DNA of 16,696 nt from Bacteroidota bacterium (GTDB lineage Bacteria; Bacteroidota; Bacteroidia; Bacteroidales; UBA1402), in the NCBI GenBank assembly GCA_030706285.1, contig JAUZOU010000023.1, positions 1 to 16,696 on the forward strand, in the 5' to 3' direction. The translations under genes and the position numbers were made by a program. The notes beneath the pieces are model-generated. The model made no database searches. It had not been told where the DNA came from and saw only the letters and a program-made list of their open reading frames with translations. Position 1 is the stretch's first letter; each line of letters opens with the position of its first letter. Shown in pieces: positions 1 through 8,529 of the stretch.

Positions 1-609
1 GGCAAAATAACAGTGTACCGTACCATCGGGCAATTGTAGGAAAGACGGTTCCCAACATCCGTTTTCGAAGTTGGACTGACTTCCGTAAATGACTTGTGGC
101 GTCGACCAGGTGGCACCTAAATCGGTGCTTCTGGAAACAACAATGGCATATGGGGTAATACCGTCAGTTGCCGGACGATAGTTGCACCCAGCGATGATGG
201 ACCCATCATCCAACTGAAGGAATTCGGTATTCGAAATGTTGACGGCCGTCGATCCGTTCGCATTGGAAACAGTTTGTTGCGTAAAGACTTTGACAGGAGA
301 ACTCCAGGTTGAACCGCCATCCGTACTCCGTTGAAATACACCACATCCAGGACTTTCATAGACGGCACCGATGGAATGGTCGTGCAATCTTTTAACCCTT
401 GGATATCCGTTATAACCCGGTACGGTGGAAATCTTTTGTCTGGTACTTCTGTCCCAGGCAATCCGCAATCCGTTCAAGGGCGCTGCTGTTTCCCGGACAA
501 AATTGGGATTATCAGGCGTATCGCCCGGAACATCCGCTTCTTTACTGCATCCGTAAATGGGGAACAGCAGGTATATAGCCGGAATGATGAAAAAATAGCT
601 TAATTTCAT
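1..609 (-). CDS. BNR/sialidase-fold lipoprotein, probable glycoside hydrolase (3' end outside window)
   Basis: Read on the minus strand from ATG at 609, the frame stays open to the left edge (203 codons visible), so the C-terminal part is missing. The N-terminus is a lipoprotein signal, a hydrophobic stretch ending in YG-C21 followed by SKEAD, whose charged residues suggest surface display. Two Asp-box motifs are visible, STDGGSTW at residues 95-102 and STDLGATW at 161-168, which mark the six-bladed sialidase-type propeller. The segments YPRVKRLHD (69-77), NTEFLQLDDG (127-136) and ENGCWEPSFLQLPDG (182-196) resemble the BNR enzymes usually annotated exo-alpha-sialidase, and also GH93 exo-arabinanases. 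Beside a GH43 gene, the GH93-like reading is attractive, but true sialidase is not excluded and the catalytic half is not fully visible. It starts 4 bases after the GH43 stop, so translation is probably coupled. No Shine-Dalgarno sequence is seen. Confidence 0.82.
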   Translation of the reverse strand, partial: MKLSYFFIIPAIYLLFPIYGCSKEADVPGDTPDNPNFVRETAAPLNGLRIAWDRSTRQKISTVPGYNGYPRVKRLHDHSIGAVYESPGCGVFQRSTDGGSTWSSPVKVFTQQTVSNANGSTAVNISNTEFLQLDDGSIIAGCNYRPATDGITPYAIVVSRSTDLGATWSTPQVIYGSQSNFENGCWEPSFLQLPDGTVHCYFA

Positions 610-613
610 GAAA

Positions 614-1639
614 TTAGTCTTTTACGATGTATTTCAGGTATTTAAATGTATTCATGGCCGGCTTCATCTGATAAACACCTTGTGCGTTTTTCATGAATGA
701 GCATTGCACCAATCCGGTTACCCGCGGTTGGACCTCAGTGTTGGAATAGTGTAGATGAAAGACATAATAAAGCTGATTGTTTTTGCCGGTAAAGAAATCG
801 CCGTGTCCGGTTCCGTTACGGCCGACATTGTTTCTGCTGATGATCGGGCTGTCTGCCGTTTTTTCCCATGGCCCGCATGGAAACGTAGACGTGGCATATC
901 CGACAGCGTAATCAATATTCCGGTAATCGTTGGCCGAATAAAAAAGGTAATACAGATTGTTATACTTTAATACGGAAGGACCTTCAGTCACCGGCCAGGG
1001 AGCGTTTTCGGTGTTTTCCCAGGCGTTGCTCGCTTTGATGCATAGGGTGACGGAATCGGCCTTTATATCGGATAAATCTTCTTTCATCGGAGAAACATAG
1101 ATGTTGTTGCCGTCCAGTAACCTGACATAATACAAATAGGCTTTCCCGTTCTCATCAAAGAAAACATAGGGATCAATCTGCTTGGTGGTTCCTGAAATGC
1201 ATTGAAGAGTCTTCTGTTTGAACGGGCCCACCGGACTGTCGCTGCTTGCTATGGCAATGTGTTCGTCGGCGGCATAGGCCATGAATAGTTTGCCGTGATA
1301 TTCGAATACCTGTGGTGCCCAAAAGCCTGCTGTGCCATATGAATCACCTTTTTTTAAGGCGAATCCGTCTGTCGCACCGCAGGGTCCCTCCCAGGTTTTC
1401 AGGTCAGCCGATTTGTAGACCTGAATGCCTTCATCGGAACTGGTTCCGTAGAGGTAGAAGGTGTCTTTATAGCAGAAAATAGTCGGATCGGCCATTTTTA
1501 ACAGGCTTGTTTTGACAGTGGTGGTATCTGTTGTCGCCGCTTTTGTTGTGCCCGGATCGTCCTTCTCACAGGAGCTGGAAAAGACCGGGAATAAAAACAG
1601 CAGTAAACCCAACACAAAGAACTGGTGGTAACGGTTCAT
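614..1639 (-). CDS. Glycoside hydrolase family 43 lipoprotein
   Basis: A 341-residue five-bladed beta-propeller hydrolase of the GH43 type, the family of inverting alpha-L-arabinofuranosidases, beta-xylosidases, arabinanases and exo-galactanases. The three expected acids are visible: D51 in ADPTIF (general base), D156 in QIDPYVF (pKa modulator) and E219 in TEGPSVL (general acid). H279 in GTGHGDFF is the usual metal-site histidine. The signal peptide ends SSS-C24-EKDDPG. Lys-Asp-Asp right after the lipidated Cys matches the Bacteroidota surface lipoprotein export signal, so it is predicted on the outer face of the outer membrane. I chose ATG at 1639 rather than the in-frame ATG at 1678. The latter adds a hydrophobic acidic stretch ahead of the signal peptide and lies in the loop of a strong hairpin. 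It follows susD by 91 bases and precedes the BNR gene by 4. Subfamily and exact substrate cannot be told from the sequence alone. Confidence 0.92.
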   Translation of the reverse strand: MNRYHQFFVLGLLLFLFPVFSSSCEKDDPGTTKAATTDTTTVKTSLLKMADPTIFCYKDTFYLYGTSSDEGIQVYKSADLKTWEGPCGATDGFALKKGDSYGTAGFWAPQVFEYHGKLFMAYAADEHIAIASSDSPVGPFKQKTLQCISGTTKQIDPYVFFDENGKAYLYYVRLLDGNNIYVSPMKEDLSDIKADSVTLCIKASNAWENTENAPWPVTEGPSVLKYNNLYYLFYSANDYRNIDYAVGYATSTFPCGPWEKTADSPIISRNNVGRNGTGHGDFFTGKNNQLYYVFHLHYSNTEVQPRVTGLVQCSFMKNAQGVYQMKPAMNTFKYLKYIVKD

Positions 1640-1653
1640 ATCGATTGAAAATG

Positions 1654-1704
1654 AAATGAGATCCCCGAATAAAAACACTCGTTTTTATTACGAGGATCTC
1701 ATTT
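1654..1704 (-). terminator. Strong intergenic hairpin between susD and GH43 (attenuator or processing site)
   Basis: The left arm 1654-1676 pairs with the right arm 1681-1704: 9 pairs next to a 4-base loop, one bulged base (1690), 2 pairs, one mismatch (1665/1693), then 11 pairs, 22 in all. It sits 27 bases after the susD stop. On the transcript it is followed only by a modest T-rich stretch (ATTTCATTTTC), so full termination is less likely than partial termination, 3' end protection of the susCD message, or processing. It has no gene to serve on the plus strand. Confidence 0.7.
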
Positions 1705-1730
1705 TTTAGATGAATCTATTGATGATAAAA

Positions 1731-3566
1731 TCACTCTCCGGTGGTGGTTTCCCAGAACGGACTTTGAAGCAAAGAAGGAGCGGCTGACACTTCCGTTTGA
1801 GGAATCGGCCACAAATAGTGCTTTTTCTCAAATACCCGTTTCTCACGAGCTGTACGGATGTAGAATCTGTCGTCGTTGAGTTTTGTTCCTTCTCCGATGT
1901 TCATTCCATGAATCCAGGTATTACAGGTCGTTTCACTGATTTTCCAGCGGTTGCAATCGAAGTAACGGTGAGTCTCGAAACAGAGTTCGATCTCGCGTTC
2001 ATGATGGATCCGTTCCCTCATTTCCGGTTTGGAAAGTCCTTTTTCCAAATCCTTGAGTCCGGCCCGCTCACGGATCTGATTGACATAATAATAGGCTTTG
2101 GCAGGACCTTCGGCTTCATTGATGGCTTCGGCATAATTCAGGTATTGTTCGGCTAACCGGAAATAAAACCATGTTTTAGCTGTTGCACCCGTGAGTGTTG
2201 CACAATTAAAGTTCTTGTCCGAGTATTTACTCATGCAATAACCGGTAGACGAGTAGTCCAGTGAACTGTTTTTCAAGCCGTCTTTCCCGCTGTAATAGAA
2301 CTGAATCTGGCGTGTCCTCCAGAATTTCCCATTAAAATGGATACAGGCATAAAAGCGCGGTTCACGATTGACATACATGTTCGAAACACCCTTTAGCCAC
2401 ATACCGTTCGGATCGTTTTCTGCGGCATATCCCGTTTCCGTATAACCGGATGCAGGATTGATAATGGGGGTCTTGACTTTCCCGCCGTCCGATTCGTTGT
2501 ATCCGAGAATAGGTGTCGAACCGTCTGCCATTTCAAAGGCATCGACCAATTCCTGGGTCGGGTTCATCCCTGACCAGCCACCAAAACCGTTGGGTGTCAT
2601 TAATCTTTCCTGGTGGTTCCATGTTCCCATATTCCGTCCGAAAATATCTTCGACGTTCCACATGTTTGTGAATAATTCAGTATAGGTATCGAACGGTTTG
2701 CCGGAAGACGCTTTATATAAGGCGTATCCATTGCTTTCGCAGAAGTTGATGCATTCGAGTGCCGCTTTGGCAGCATCGGCCCAATAGGTGCTGTCCGCAT
2801 CAGGAAATAACCTCACACCATCTTTCCGGACAATGTCTTTATAATCTGGGTTTCCGTTAAACAACGGGCTGGCTTTGTAGAGCAGGGCTCTTGCTTTTAA
2901 GGCAAGGCAAGCTGCTTTAGTTGCGCGACAACGTTCAGTATCATCGCGCTTGGGTGGCAATAATGCAGCGGCTTTGTCGCATTCGGACGCGATAAAATCG
3001 AAGCATTTATTGATGGGATCCCGTTGAAGACTCGTAAACGTCATGTTGGGCGTCATCACATAATCGACGATTGGAATCGGTCCGTGGGTACGCACCAGGA
3101 AGAAATGATATAAGGCACGGAGGAATATGGCTTCACCGATCCAACGATTTTTGGCTGCTTCGCCCTCTTTGATATTGTCGTTGTTCATAGGGGTTTTGTC
3201 AATGTTTGCCAGGAAGATATTGGCTTTACGAATGGCAAGGTAATTGGCTTGCCACATGCCTGTTCTGTAGACGTTGGTGGCATTCCATCCGCCGGTATTC
3301 ATAACATTGCTGTACGGATAGGTCCAAACCAATTCCATTTCATCGGCAGCGCCATCGAACGGATTCCTGGAATTATCGTCGTTCCCGTGAATTTCTTCTG
3401 GTAAATAGCTGTAAATATCCGTGAGGAATCTTTCAGCATAGAGTCGCTGCCCGAAAGTTTCTTCCAACGTGATATCTTCATCCGGCGTTTTGTCGAGATA
3501 ATCAGCACAAGAAGACATCACGGTGAGGGCAATGATCGATAATAGATATATGATTTTTTGTTTCAT
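1731..3566 (-). CDS. susD-like: SusD/RagB-family starch-binding-like outer membrane lipoprotein
   Basis: A 611-residue cell-surface glycan-binding lipoprotein that forms the lid of the SusCD import complex and delivers oligosaccharides to the adjacent SusC channel. The signal peptide runs from MKQKIIYLL to the lipobox VMSS-C20, followed by ADYLDKTPDED, the standard SusD start. Further family marks are the helical TPR-like stretch rich in Ala and Leu around residues 205-235 (KAACLALKARALLYKASPLF) and the C-terminal motif REREIELCFETHRYFDCNRW-type, seen here as HEREIELCFETHRYFDCNRW. Length is at the upper end of the family range. An upstream in-frame ATG at 3575 adds only Met-Ile-Glu. I prefer 3566 because it gives a basic N-terminus for the signal peptide, but neither start has a Shine-Dalgarno sequence. 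It lies 31 bases after the susC stop and is surely cotranscribed with it. The bound glycan is unknown. Confidence 0.97.
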   Translation of the reverse strand: MKQKIIYLLSIIALTVMSSCADYLDKTPDEDITLEETFGQRLYAERFLTDIYSYLPEEIHGNDDNSRNPFDGAADEMELVWTYPYSNVMNTGGWNATNVYRTGMWQANYLAIRKANIFLANIDKTPMNNDNIKEGEAAKNRWIGEAIFLRALYHFFLVRTHGPIPIVDYVMTPNMTFTSLQRDPINKCFDFIASECDKAAALLPPKRDDTERCRATKAACLALKARALLYKASPLFNGNPDYKDIVRKDGVRLFPDADSTYWADAAKAALECINFCESNGYALYKASSGKPFDTYTELFTNMWNVEDIFGRNMGTWNHQERLMTPNGFGGWSGMNPTQELVDAFEMADGSTPILGYNESDGGKVKTPIINPASGYTETGYAAENDPNGMWLKGVSNMYVNREPRFYACIHFNGKFWRTRQIQFYYSGKDGLKNSSLDYSSTGYCMSKYSDKNFNCATLTGATAKTWFYFRLAEQYLNYAEAINEAEGPAKAYYYVNQIRERAGLKDLEKGLSKPEMRERIHHEREIELCFETHRYFDCNRWKISETTCNTWIHGMNIGEGTKLNDDRFYIRTAREKRVFEKKHYLWPIPQTEVSAAPSLLQSPFWETTTGE

Positions 3567-3597
3567 TTCAATCATATGTTTATGTTGTTCAGATTAA

Positions 3598-6500
3598 TTA
3601 AAATTTCACTTGCAGACCGCAGTTGATGGTTCTGGTCTGAGGATAAGTGCCGGTGCCGCTGTCTGCTTCCGGATCGACCACTTTGATGTGATCCCAGCAG
3701 TAAAGGTTGGTGCCGTTGACAAATACACGAATGTTATCAATCCAGTATTTTTTCAGGATGGGTTGTTTGAAGACGTATCCGATTTCGGCATTTTTCAACC
3801 GGATGAAAGAACCGTCTTTCATCCATAAGGTTGACGTGATGTAGTTGTTTGAGTTGTAACTGTCTGTTACTCTAGGATACTTGGCTCTTGAATTGTCTTC
3901 GGCTCCCGGTACGTACCGGTTATCATAATAGGTTCGGAGGACGTTGAAGGTTCCTTCACCGCCATAGAACGGGTACATGGTGGAACCATCCAGGAAGAAG
4001 CTGGTTCTGGTGGCTCCGTTAAAGAAGAGCGTAAAATCGAAGTTTTTATAAGCAATAGTTCCGCCGAATCCTGCCATCAGTTCAGGGGTTCTCGGATGTC
4101 CGATTGCTGTTTCATCGTAGCTGTTTACGACGCCATCACCGTTTACATCTTTGTATTTAATATCACCGGGTGCTACGACAGAAGCGAATTCCTGAACAGG
4201 GCTGTGATCGATTTCATCCTGTGATTGGAAGATGCCAAGAGCAATGTAACCGAACGGCTGGTCGATCGGGTGACCTGTCCGGTTTTGGTTCGCATACTTA
4301 TACACCGGATCATCGTTGGCGAGTATCGTATTATGGGCAAATGACAGGTTGCCTTTGAGCGAATAATAGATACCGTTGGCGGCTTGATGTTTGTATTCAA
4401 CGGTTCCGTCCATACCCAGGTTTTTCACTTTACCGAGGTTCCCGTAAGGCGCGGTCGAAGAGTTGATTCCTGTCACTTCAGGGAGTGATATCCGTTGAAT
4501 TAAAATACCATCACGGTTTTCTCTGAAGGCATCGATTTGCACGGTCAATGCATCGTGGAATAGCCCCATATCCAACCCTACATTTGCTTTTGTGGCAACT
4601 TCCCAGGAAATGTCGCTGGTCCCTATCTGGCCTTCATCAAGGCAGTACTCATTATTATCAGGTATTGTTCTGGTTGGGCTAAATATATAAACACCGGCAT
4701 TTTTATTCATCCGGGTCAGATACAAATATCGGGCACTGCTGGCAATGTCATTTCCAACTTGTCCCAAGGACCCTCTCAACTTGAATGTACTGATCAGGTT
4801 GTTGTTCCAAAAATCTTCATTTGATGCAATCCAGCCGAGAGAAAGGGAAGGGAAGAAACCATACCGTTTTCCTTTCGGGAATTGTTCGGAGCCGTTGTAA
4901 CCGAAGTTGAATTCCCCTAGATAGCGGCGCCCGTAATCATACGTCAGACGACCGGCTATACCTTGGCGCCGGTATGGCAGGTTCGCTTCAGAGGAACCGG
5001 CTATGATATCCACATATTCGCGGTTATTGTACAGCAACATCCCGGACAAGTTGCTCATCCCGAATGTATTGGTGTAGTTGATGGCCGACTCGAAATACTG
5101 GGCACGGTTTGCAACATTTATCTGTCTATAACCTAAAAGTCCTTCTTCCCGCAAGATTTGATAGCTATCGTTACCATCAATGTCTTTTCCCAAGTATTTC
5201 TTAACAGCAAAGTCTTTGTACCTATCCACGTAATTTTCGAAAGTGTGATCGTATGCAAATTTTGCATTGACGGATAAACCCTTTGTGACAAGCTTTGACA
5301 AATCCCAACGGGCACCGAAGGTTGCCTGTAACGAGTTTCTGTCACTGGTCGAATAACCGCTCTGGGTGATTTTTGCCCACGGATTGGAACCAAGATAAGC
5401 CATAATGCCGCCGGCTGAACCATCAGGATTTACTTTTGGAAAAGCAATCGGCGATGTTTGGCGTAGACCCTCCCAGATAGCAGGTACGGATTGTCCCGGA
5501 TAGGTCCGTTTTTGGACGTTACCGCCTAAACCGACTTCCAGTGAAAGATCCTTGGATAGGTTAATGTCAGTTTTTGAGCGTAAATTGTACCGGGTATAAT
5601 TGGCATTGGTGTTGTATTTATTGATATCGTCTTCTTTGTAAAGACCGTTTTGGGTACTGTAACCGGCATTGACAAAATAGCGGACACGTTCGGTACCACC
5701 GTTGACCGTTAGATTGGTCGTACTCATATAGGTATCTTTTTTCAGGATTTCATCGACCCAGTCGACCGACGGATATAAGTACGGGTCTGACTGATCTTTG
5801 AACTTTTGCAGTTCTTCATCTGTCCAAGCGGCGGCTTTCCCCATATTCGAACGGGCTTCGTTCCAGAGGGAGGCGTATTCGTACCCATTGATGTAATTTG
5901 GATAACGCTCACCGTGTTGCCAGCCGTATTCCGACCGAAGGGTGACAGTCGGCTGGCCGATGTCGCCCGATTTTGTTGTGATCAGGATAACACCGTTGGC
6001 ACCTTGTACACCATAAATAGCTGTTGCGGAGGCATCTTTCAACACGGAAATGCTTTCAATTTCTTGGGTATTAATCAGGTTCATGTCACGTTGCACACCA
6101 TCCACCAGAATCAGTGGAGCCCTGTTTCCCCAGGTCGCGAGACCGCGAATATAGACGGTGGCGGCATCATAGCCCGGTTCGCCTGACGACTGACGGGTAA
6201 TAATACCAGGAATCTGGCCTCCCAGGGCGTTAGCCAACGTCATGGTCGGCAATTTTTGGATGCCTTGCACATCGGCGTTGATGATGGAACCGACGACCGT
6301 TTCTTTCTTTTGTTTACCATATCCGACCACCACGACATTGCCAAGTTCCTTGTCCGAAGGTTTCATCACAATGTTGATGATTTTGCGGGCACTGACTTTT
6401 TCAACAACGGTCGTGTAACCTAAATAGGTAAATTGGATTTCTATGTACGTGTTCGGGATTTTCAGGATATAATGGCCATCGCCGTCGGTAATGGCAGCAG

Positions 6501-6729
6501 ACTGTGTTTTGGTATCTTTGACCATAACAGTGACACCGGCCAGTGCTTGCCCTGCATCGTCAACGACTGTACCGGTAATGAACAGGTCCTTGGTTTTGGG
6601 TGTCGCCTGGGTTTCGGAAACCGACAGGTTTTCTGAAAATGCCGGGACCGATAAGCCTAAGCATAGACAAAACCATCCGATTCTCCTAAAGTTCACGAAC
6701 CTGCTTTTCCTTGTTTGTTCTTGCTTCAT
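3598..6729 (-). CDS. susC-like: SusC/RagA-family TonB-dependent outer membrane transporter
   Basis: A 1043-residue outer membrane barrel that imports oligosaccharides using TonB energy, in complex with the SusD protein encoded just downstream. The N-terminal signal segment (hydrophobic residues about 18-31) is followed by a carboxypeptidase-regulatory-like beta-sandwich (about 48-123, with ITGTVVDDAGQALAGVTV). The TonB box region NVVVVGYGKQKKETVVGSI spans 131-149. The plug domain spans about 150-255, with YIRGLATWGNRAPLILVDG and LKDASATAIYGVQGANGVIL. The 22-strand barrel continues to the C-terminal aromatic end LQVKF. Length is normal for the family, and no frameshift is apparent. The start at 6729 gives a long basic n-region (MKQEQTRKSRFVNFRR) before the hydrophobic core. 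The leader before it contains a run of eight A residues on the transcript, and 27 bases upstream of the start lies a perfect 14-pair hairpin. Substrate specificity is not readable from the sequence. Confidence 0.97.
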   Translation of the reverse strand: MKQEQTRKSRFVNFRRIGWFCLCLGLSVPAFSENLSVSETQATPKTKDLFITGTVVDDAGQALAGVTVMVKDTKTQSAAITDGDGHYILKIPNTYIEIQFTYLGYTTVVEKVSARKIINIVMKPSDKELGNVVVVGYGKQKKETVVGSIINADVQGIQKLPTMTLANALGGQIPGIITRQSSGEPGYDAATVYIRGLATWGNRAPLILVDGVQRDMNLINTQEIESISVLKDASATAIYGVQGANGVILITTKSGDIGQPTVTLRSEYGWQHGERYPNYINGYEYASLWNEARSNMGKAAAWTDEELQKFKDQSDPYLYPSVDWVDEILKKDTYMSTTNLTVNGGTERVRYFVNAGYSTQNGLYKEDDINKYNTNANYTRYNLRSKTDINLSKDLSLEVGLGGNVQKRTYPGQSVPAIWEGLRQTSPIAFPKVNPDGSAGGIMAYLGSNPWAKITQSGYSTSDRNSLQATFGARWDLSKLVTKGLSVNAKFAYDHTFENYVDRYKDFAVKKYLGKDIDGNDSYQILREEGLLGYRQINVANRAQYFESAINYTNTFGMSNLSGMLLYNNREYVDIIAGSSEANLPYRRQGIAGRLTYDYGRRYLGEFNFGYNGSEQFPKGKRYGFFPSLSLGWIASNEDFWNNNLISTFKLRGSLGQVGNDIASSARYLYLTRMNKNAGVYIFSPTRTIPDNNEYCLDEGQIGTSDISWEVATKANVGLDMGLFHDALTVQIDAFRENRDGILIQRISLPEVTGINSSTAPYGNLGKVKNLGMDGTVEYKHQAANGIYYSLKGNLSFAHNTILANDDPVYKYANQNRTGHPIDQPFGYIALGIFQSQDEIDHSPVQEFASVVAPGDIKYKDVNGDGVVNSYDETAIGHPRTPELMAGFGGTIAYKNFDFTLFFNGATRTSFFLDGSTMYPFYGGEGTFNVLRTYYDNRYVPGAEDNSRAKYPRVTDSYNSNNYITSTLWMKDGSFIRLKNAEIGYVFKQPILKKYWIDNIRVFVNGTNLYCWDHIKVVDPEADSGTGTYPQTRTINCGLQVKF

Positions 6730-6755
6730 GAGTACGTTTTTTTTACTGGGAATAA

Positions 6756-6793
6756 ATACATAGGCTGTCTGAATAGGAGGACAGCCTATGTAT
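6756..6793 (-). terminator. Perfect 14-pair hairpin between the CBM protein gene and susC
   Basis: The arms ATACATAGGCTGTC (6756-6769) and GACAGCCTATGTAT (6780-6793) are exact inverted complements around a 10-base loop. The hairpin begins 14 bases after the stop of the binding-protein gene. On the transcript it is followed by TTATTCCC and then a run of eight A, so it is a weak intrinsic terminator at best. No TAnnTTTG promoter box is visible between it and susC, so susC is probably expressed by read-through or after RNA processing here. Confidence 0.72.
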
Positions 6794-6807
6794 GGTTTAA
6801 TGCGAAG

Positions 6808-8478
6808 TTATTTTACGACAAATCTGGCGTTCGTGGTCTTGCTGCCATCGGACAGGACGGCAAAGTAGATACCAGGAACCAGACTTTCGGTATCGATGAG
6901 CTTTTTGTCAGCTTTGTTGATCAGCAGTTCGCCTTTGATGTTGTAAACTTTGACGGATGCTTGTTCAGACACGTTAATCACAGCACCGGCTTTTACAACA
7001 TTCGGATAGAGATAAAGACTGGTTGCGTGTGCCGGTTCAATGGCATTTCCACCGGCGATGGTAAACGAAAAGTCCTTTGATACGTTGCCGTCTTCGTCGG
7101 AAGCTTTGAATTTAACGGTGCCGGCAGCTTTGGCTGTGATGACGCCGTTTTCATCGATGTCGGCCAGGTTACTGCCTTCGGTGATCGTAAAGTTGATTTT
7201 GCACGGAGCATGAGTCGGTTTGACAAAGTCGCCCACTTTCATTTGAGTGGTCCCGCCGACATTCATCGTCGTTGGAACGTTCAGCAAATCGAAGTCTTCC
7301 AGTACCAGATTGTCTTCAAATACTTTGAAATCGTCCATCCAGATGTCCACCGGCGTTGTTTGCGCGAATCCGGGTTCGCTTAAACTGATGAAACATTTCT
7401 GTAATCCGTAATAGTTGCCGTCAGCACCTGAATCGAATACGCTGCTGGTAGCACCGGCACCGTCACCCCAAAGGCCGTTCTGCATGCTGACTGTATATTG
7501 AGCAGGAGTTGTGGACAAGGTAGGATCTACTAACATATGATCTCCGGGTTTACTGCCTCTGCTCCATGGTGCGGTTGCAGTGCGGACAGACATTCTGGCG
7601 CCGTCAAGGCTGGCTTTGGCGGAGAATTTCAGGTTATAGGTACAATTTTCATTGGCATACCAGCATAACCAGGGTGCAAAATCCCAGAAAGCTGTGGCTG
7701 CTCCAAGATGTGCATGGAAGGATTGCCCGTTGATGCCGTTCGCATCCGTATCGATATAGTCTCCGGCGGCAACACCGGCATCTGAGATACAGCAGGCTAC
7801 TTTGTACGTATCGTCATCGCCGCATTTCTGAATAGGCCATACCTGTTCGAAATCTCCGTAAGGAGCCAGGTTACCATCCCAGTCGCCGTCATCACACCGG
7901 GAAATTTTCACATCGTCCAGCCATACTTTTACACCCACAGGGGCGTGACCAAAATGGAAAGCCAACATCATACCTCCATCGGGAAGTTGGGTTCCGTCGG
8001 TTGTGAACGTGAATTCCTGAGGCTCTGTCGTCAGTGAAACGCTACCGCGCATCAGTTTCGTATTAACAGCATCGTCCGATTTGAATGAAGCCGGCGCATC
8101 AACCGCTGTCAACGGCATATAATTGTCGTGTTTTTGGCAAAGTTCAAAGTGCATGTCGAATGCTTCGGAAGCTTTTGCTTTCCAGGTGATTTTGTACTTT
8201 GCCTGATTTTCTACCGGAAACATGTAATAAAACATGGTGCTCCATGCATTGGTTCCTTGTGTGACAACTTCAATCTGAGCAGAGGTGGTTCCGCTGATAG
8301 GAGAAGTTGTCTCGCTTTTAAGGATTGATTCGGCTCCTTCAAAATATTGAAAGCGCCAATTAGAAGTGCCGTTTTCGAAATTTCCGTTTGCGACCAGATT
8401 ACGTTTAGTCTGTTGGGCACTTACAGACGTAGCCAGCAATGCAGCTGCCAATACTAATGATAAGTTGATTTTTTTCAT
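6808..8478 (-). CDS. Secreted two-module CBM4/9-like glycan-binding protein with Ig-like domain and T9SS sorting tail
   Basis: A 556-residue protein with no recognisable catalytic motif. From the chosen Met it has a type I signal peptide (MKKINLSLVLAAALLATSVSA, cleavage before QQT). Two jelly-roll modules of the CBM4/9 type follow: residues about 26-195, opening NLVANGNFENGTSNW and closing VWLDDVKISR, and about 204-395, opening NLAPYGDFEQVW and closing IWMDDFKVFED. Next is a Big_2-type Ig-like domain (about 400-475, with ADIDENGVITAKAAGTVKF) and a T9SS type A sorting domain (about 485-556, with YLYPN, VKVYNIKGELL and LVPGIYFAVL). It is therefore predicted to be exported and attached to the cell surface through the T9SS. 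Two upstream in-frame ATGs (8502 and 8523) would only add residues before the signal peptide. As first gene of the leftward block it probably does the glycan-capture job that SusE/F-like lipoproteins do elsewhere (inference). Confidence 0.88.
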   Translation of the reverse strand: MKKINLSLVLAAALLATSVSAQQTKRNLVANGNFENGTSNWRFQYFEGAESILKSETTSPISGTTSAQIEVVTQGTNAWSTMFYYMFPVENQAKYKITWKAKASEAFDMHFELCQKHDNYMPLTAVDAPASFKSDDAVNTKLMRGSVSLTTEPQEFTFTTDGTQLPDGGMMLAFHFGHAPVGVKVWLDDVKISRCDDGDWDGNLAPYGDFEQVWPIQKCGDDDTYKVACCISDAGVAAGDYIDTDANGINGQSFHAHLGAATAFWDFAPWLCWYANENCTYNLKFSAKASLDGARMSVRTATAPWSRGSKPGDHMLVDPTLSTTPAQYTVSMQNGLWGDGAGATSSVFDSGADGNYYGLQKCFISLSEPGFAQTTPVDIWMDDFKVFEDNLVLEDFDLLNVPTTMNVGGTTQMKVGDFVKPTHAPCKINFTITEGSNLADIDENGVITAKAAGTVKFKASDEDGNVSKDFSFTIAGGNAIEPAHATSLYLYPNVVKAGAVINVSEQASVKVYNIKGELLINKADKKLIDTESLVPGIYFAVLSDGSKTTNARFVVK

Positions 8479-8529
8479 AGACTGTAGATTGATATTAGAC
8501 ATTAAGATCCCTCTGCAAAACAAATTTTT

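Noticed and set aside
117..461. A 114-codon minus-strand frame at the left edge
   Set aside because: It overlaps in another frame the lipoprotein gene starting at 609, which has a signal peptide and Asp boxes; the alternative frame has no such features.
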